Assembly (NCBI GenBank): GCA_021157805.1
Contig: JAGGVW010000076.1
Location: 1 to 9,071 of the forward strand
Origin: a bacterium
GTDB taxonomy: Bacteria > Ratteibacteria > UBA8468 > B48-G9 > JAFGKM01
DNA: 9,071 bases
Direction of reading: 5' to 3'
In this document: one piece after another, positions 6,373-9,071 of the stretch
How the letters are laid out: each line of letters begins with the position of its first letter
Position numbering within the stretch: position 1 is the first letter of the stretch
Program-made: the position numbers and the translations under genes
Notes under the pieces: model-generated
Databases searched by the model: none
Told to the model about the DNA's origin: nothing
The model's input: only the letters and a program-made list of their open reading frames with translations

Positions 6373-6388
6373 TTTATTTATAAATAAA
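6373..6388. repeat. 16-bp perfect AT palindrome upstream of coaC
   Basis: TTTATTTATAAATAAA is an exact palindrome ending 1 bp before the TG of the extended -10 (6390-6398). Its place in the spacer/-35 zone would suit a repressor operator. In such AT-rich DNA a chance palindrome of this length is less surprising than it would be elsewhere. Confidence 0.45.
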
Positions 6389-6389
6389 G

Positions 6390-6398
6390 TGATATAAT
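6390..6398 (+). promoter_or_regulatory. Extended -10 promoter for coaC-sulfatase
   Basis: TGATATAAT is an exact extended -10 (TGn plus TATAAT at 6393-6398). No good -35 lies 16-18 bp upstream (only a T-run), which the extended -10 may offset. Seven nt separate it from ATG 6406, so transcription would start at or next to the start codon (leaderless). No Shine-Dalgarno is present. Confidence 0.6.
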
Positions 6399-6405
6399 AT
6401 AAAGT

Positions 6406-6942
6406 ATGAAAAAGAATGTAATTATTGGTGTATGTGGTTCAATTGCTGCATATAAGGTATGTGAAATTGTAAGAGAGTTCAAAAAAACCGGATGGGATGT
6501 TAAAGTTATTATAACAGAAGAGGGGGAAAAATTTATAACACCTTTAACACTTGAAGTCCTTTCTCAAAGTCCTGTTTATACCAGTTTGTTTGAAAAAGAA
6601 AGTTATGATGAAAACCATATTTCTCTAAGTGAATTCGCTGATATAATACTTGTAGCTCCTGCAACTGCCAATATAATCGGAAAAATTGCTTCTGGAATAT
6701 GCAATGATTTATTAAGTTGCACGATTTTTGCTTTTAAAGGACCTGTTATTTTTGCTCCTGCTATGAACGAAAATATGTGGAAAAATGAAATTGTTCAGGA
6801 AAATGTGAAAAAGTTAAAAAAGATGGGGTATATATTTGTAGGGCCTGAAATAGGAACTCTTGCAAGCGGTAAAAAAGGAATTGGGCGGTTTGCTGATATA
6901 AAAAAAATAGTGAAAAAAGTTGAAGAAGTAATTGGGAAATGA
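6406..6942 (+). CDS. coaC: Stand-alone CoaC-type phosphopantothenoylcysteine decarboxylase (HFCD flavoprotein)
   Basis: A 178-residue FMN flavoprotein of the HFCD family, matching the N-terminal half of bifunctional CoaBC (Dfp). CoaC decarboxylates 4'-phosphopantothenoylcysteine to 4'-phosphopantetheine in coenzyme A synthesis. Family motifs in order are GVCGSIAAYK (8-17), catalytic His71 (E. coli His75), VAPATANIIGKIASGICNDL (83-102), the PAMNENMW clamp (118-125; Asn121 equals E. coli Asn125) and LASGKKGIGR (152-161). The position of E. coli Cys158 is Ser154, a change that may also occur in other CoaBC proteins. The CoaB synthetase half (about 200 more residues) is missing and is not encoded nearby. 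Its stop overlaps the sulfatase start (ATGA). It could be the true CoaC with a separate CoaB elsewhere, or a related peptidyl-cysteine decarboxylase. Confidence 0.85.
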   Translation: MKKNVIIGVCGSIAAYKVCEIVREFKKTGWDVKVIITEEGEKFITPLTLEVLSQSPVYTSLFEKESYDENHISLSEFADIILVAPATANIIGKIASGICNDLLSCTIFAFKGPVIFAPAMNENMWKNEIVQENVKKLKKMGYIFVGPEIGTLASGKKGIGRFADIKKIVKKVEEVIGK

Positions 6943-8288
6943 CGAAAAAGCAAAATATAATATTTATTCTTTCTGATGACCAAGGTGTATGGGCTTCTGG
7001 TTGCTACGGTAATAATGAAATAAAAACACCTACTATAGATAAACTTGCTTCTGAAGGTATACGATTTGAGAATTTTTTTGTTGCAACACCTGTTTGTTCT
7101 CCTTCAAGAGCAACAATTTTAACGGGAAAAATACCATCTCAGCACGGAATTCATGATTGGATAAAAGAAGGGAATGTAGGTCCAAATTCCATAAAATATC
7201 TTGAAGGGGAAACCTGTTATACTGACATTCTTGCAAAAAATGGGTGGAGTTGTGGAATAAGTGGAAAATGGCATCTTGGAGCAAGTCAAATTCCACAGCA
7301 CGGATTTACTGATTGGTATGTTCATCAGAAAGGAGGAGGAGATTATAATAAAGCAGAAATGGTAAAAAATGGGCAGTTAATTGTAGAGAATGGATATATA
7401 ACTGACAGAATTACAGATATTGCAATTAAATATCTTACAAAATATGTTGAAAAAAATATACCTTTTTATTTATCAATTCATTATACTGCCCCTCATTCTC
7501 CATGGACAGGACACCCTGAAAATATTGTAAAAAGTTATGAAAATTGCCCTTTTAATTCCTGCCCTCAGGAAAAAAGGCATCCATGGGCAATTGGATTAAC
7601 AGATGCTTGTCTTGGAAATAGAGAAATGCTTAAAGGATATTTTGCTGCAGTTACGGCTATGGATACCAATATCGGAAGGATTATTGAAAAAGTTAATGAC
7701 CTTGGAATAAGAGAAGATACACTTATAATTTTTATGAGCGATAATGGGTTTTCCTGCGGTCACCATGGATTCTGGGGAAAAGGTAATGGCACAGACCCGA
7801 GAAATATGTATGAAAATTCCATTAAGGTTCCTTTTATAATGAGCCATCCTGGAAAACTGACAGAAAATAAAGTTATAAACTCACTTGTATCTGCCTATGA
7901 CATTTTTCCCACTTTACTTAATTATTTAAATTTGCCTGTCCCTGAAGAGGAAAATTTACCGGGAAAAAGTTTTTTACCTTTACTTAAAGGAGACGAAGAA
8001 AAAATAAGGAAGGATGTTTTCATTTTTGATGAATATGGACCTGTGAGAATGGTAAGAACTGAGGAATGGAAATATGTTTACAGGCACTCATATGGACCGA
8101 ATGAACTTTATAATCTTATTGATGACCCTGATGAAAGAAATAATCTCATAGAGAAAAAAGAATATAAAGAAATTGTTGAAGAACTTAAAAAGAAAATGGA
8201 TGAATGGTTTTCAAAATATGTTATCCCTTCCAGAGATGGATTGAAAGAAAATGGCAGTCAAATGGGGCAAATTCACCTCATTAAATAA
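6939..8288 (+). CDS. Arylsulfatase-family sulfatase without signal peptide
   Basis: A 449-residue type I sulfatase of the alkaline-phosphatase superfamily that hydrolyses a sulfate ester, possibly on a sugar. Cys53 in CSPSR followed by ATILTGK is the formylglycine site and signature, so a maturase (FGE or anSME) must be encoded elsewhere. Metal and sulfate ligands are in place: Asp13 and Asp14 (LSDDQG), Lys110 and His112 (GKWHLG), His181 (HYTAPHSPW), and Asp268-Asn269 (MSDNG). The protein begins directly at the first catalytic strand (MTKKQNIIFILSDDQG) with no signal peptide. An in-frame TGA at 6921-6923 with no start codon after it excludes a longer form, so it should act in the cytoplasm. 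ATG 6939 overlaps the coaC stop by 4 bp, indicating translational coupling. The substrate cannot be read from the sequence. Confidence 0.93.
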   Translation: MTKKQNIIFILSDDQGVWASGCYGNNEIKTPTIDKLASEGIRFENFFVATPVCSPSRATILTGKIPSQHGIHDWIKEGNVGPNSIKYLEGETCYTDILAKNGWSCGISGKWHLGASQIPQHGFTDWYVHQKGGGDYNKAEMVKNGQLIVENGYITDRITDIAIKYLTKYVEKNIPFYLSIHYTAPHSPWTGHPENIVKSYENCPFNSCPQEKRHPWAIGLTDACLGNREMLKGYFAAVTAMDTNIGRIIEKVNDLGIREDTLIIFMSDNGFSCGHHGFWGKGNGTDPRNMYENSIKVPFIMSHPGKLTENKVINSLVSAYDIFPTLLNYLNLPVPEEENLPGKSFLPLLKGDEEKIRKDVFIFDEYGPVRMVRTEEWKYVYRHSYGPNELYNLIDDPDERNNLIEKKEYKEIVEELKKKMDEWFSKYVIPSRDGLKENGSQMGQIHLIK

Positions 8289-8317
8289 AAATCTTTTTAA
8301 TTCATCCTTTATTTATT

Positions 8318-9071
8318 CTATCTTTTTCTTATTTCATCAGAATAACCGGCCCATCTTGAAGAATCTGTTTTTGTATCAGGGATATAAGCACCAGTTCCTT
8401 TTATTTCTCTTGCTTTTGAAGAATAAAACATTCTTGCTGGTCTCCATATATTATCCTCATAATAAGAAGAGACATATGTTCCAGGGGGTACAATTTTATC
8501 AACTTCTTCAAGTTCCTCTTCTGTCAATTTAATATCACATGCCTTTACCCCAGACCTTATATATTCAACCTTTCTTGCTCCAAGAATTGGAGATACAACT
8601 GCTGGTTGTTGCATAAGCCAGGCAAGAGAAAATTCAGCCAGTGTTACTCCTCTTCTTTCTGCCAGAGGAATTAATTTTTCAACTGCATGGAGTGCTTTTG
8701 TTGTATAAATTCCATCTGTATCAAGTTTTCTTCTCGCATGCCTTCCTTCTTTTACCTGTTGTCCTAAACGATATTTCCCAGATAAAAGTCCTGATGCAAT
8801 AGGAAAAAATGGAGTAAGTCCAATTCCATGTTTTACACACATCGGAACAAGTTCATTCTCAACACTTCTGTCAAGAATATTGTAAGGTGGCTGTTCACTT
8901 ATAAACCTTGCCCATCCATATTTCTCACTTATAAAAAGCCCTTCAAGAATAACAGTTGCAGGGTGTTTTGAAGTTCCTATATATCTTACTTTCCCACTTC
9001 TTACAAGTGTATCAAGAGCATAAAGTGTCTCTTCCATTGGAGCATTTGGGTCCATAACATGTATTATGTAA
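8318..9071 (-). CDS. Aldo/keto reductase, C-terminal part
   Basis: The last 250 residues of an NAD(P)H-dependent aldo/keto reductase with a (beta/alpha)8 barrel. The frame stays open to the window edge, where YIIHVMDPNAPMEETLYALD matches the family's strand with the conserved catalytic-region His, followed by LVRSGKVRYIGTS. Later come GIGLTPFFPIASGLLSGKYR, the helix with FSLAWLMQQP, and the cofactor-binding SPILGARKVEYI. The N-terminus with the catalytic Asp, Tyr and Lys lies outside the window, so neither activity nor start can be judged. The protein ends in a tail of about 55 residues after EELEEVDKI, longer than I expect for the family and rich in Tyr, Ser and Arg. It is convergent with the sulfatase, 29 bp apart; whether it belongs to the sugar locus is unknown. 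Confidence 0.9.
   Translation of the reverse strand, partial: YIIHVMDPNAPMEETLYALDTLVRSGKVRYIGTSKHPATVILEGLFISEKYGWARFISEQPPYNILDRSVENELVPMCVKHGIGLTPFFPIASGLLSGKYRLGQQVKEGRHARRKLDTDGIYTTKALHAVEKLIPLAERRGVTLAEFSLAWLMQQPAVVSPILGARKVEYIRSGVKACDIKLTEEELEEVDKIVPPGTYVSSYYEDNIWRPARMFYSSKAREIKGTGAYIPDTKTDSSRWAGYSDEIRKR

Noticed and set aside
8283..8315. Hairpin AAATAAA/TTTATTT between sulfatase and aldo/keto reductase
   Set aside because: A 7-bp pure A/T stem with a 19-nt loop is not stable enough to call.
1..9071. Mobile element, integrase, phage genes or CRISPR array
   Set aside because: No such protein motifs, terminal repeats or spaced direct repeats were found on either strand.

Overview
The window is AT-rich bacterial chromosome with standard-code genes, short gaps and no transposase, integrase, phage gene, tRNA or CRISPR array. 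Taxonomy can only be guessed. Very low GC together with a NagB/PIG-L fusion and a sulfatase would fit an uncultured anaerobic lineage such as the Omnitrophota or Planctomycetota/Verrucomicrobiota surroundings, but no marker here settles it.

Layout. 1-481 (-): 5' part of a TauE/SafE (TSUP) membrane transporter. 593-1627 (+): tight operon of a DUF167/YggU protein, an ECF sigma factor and a soluble zinc-binding anti-sigma factor; a small heat-shock protein (1686-2126, +) follows after 58 bp, with a very strong Shine-Dalgarno and a possible ECF-type promoter in the gap. A 14-bp-stem hairpin (2136-2168) lies before comM (2200-3723, +), a Mg-chelatase-like AAA+ protein. Convergent to comM is a large fusion (3746-6079, -) of a glucosamine-6-phosphate deaminase-like domain and a PIG-L deacetylase-like domain. 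A 326-bp divergent intergenic region holds an apparent 3' fragment of 5S rRNA, an interrupted frame, a palindrome and the promoter of the next operon. That operon is a stand-alone CoaC-type flavoprotein decarboxylase (6406-6942, +), overlapping by ATGA a sulfatase without signal peptide (6939-8288, +). The window ends in the 3' part of an aldo/keto reductase (8318-9071, -).

How the genes may work together. The sigma/anti-sigma pair with the downstream Hsp20 looks like a cytoplasmic stress circuit; the zinc-ligand spacing matches that known for the redox sensor RsrA. The deaminase/deacetylase fusion, the sulfatase and the reductase could form a small locus for sulfated amino-sugar use, but only coaC and the sulfatase are visibly co-transcribed, so the pathway is inference.

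Most notable signals: the truncated 5S rRNA piece; three genes with a -10 box 6-7 nt before ATG and no Shine-Dalgarno (leaderless mRNAs); a cytoplasmic sulfatase translationally coupled to a CoaC that lacks its CoaB half; and altered catalytic motifs in the NagB/PIG-L fusion. I see no clear case for a wholly new multi-gene system.
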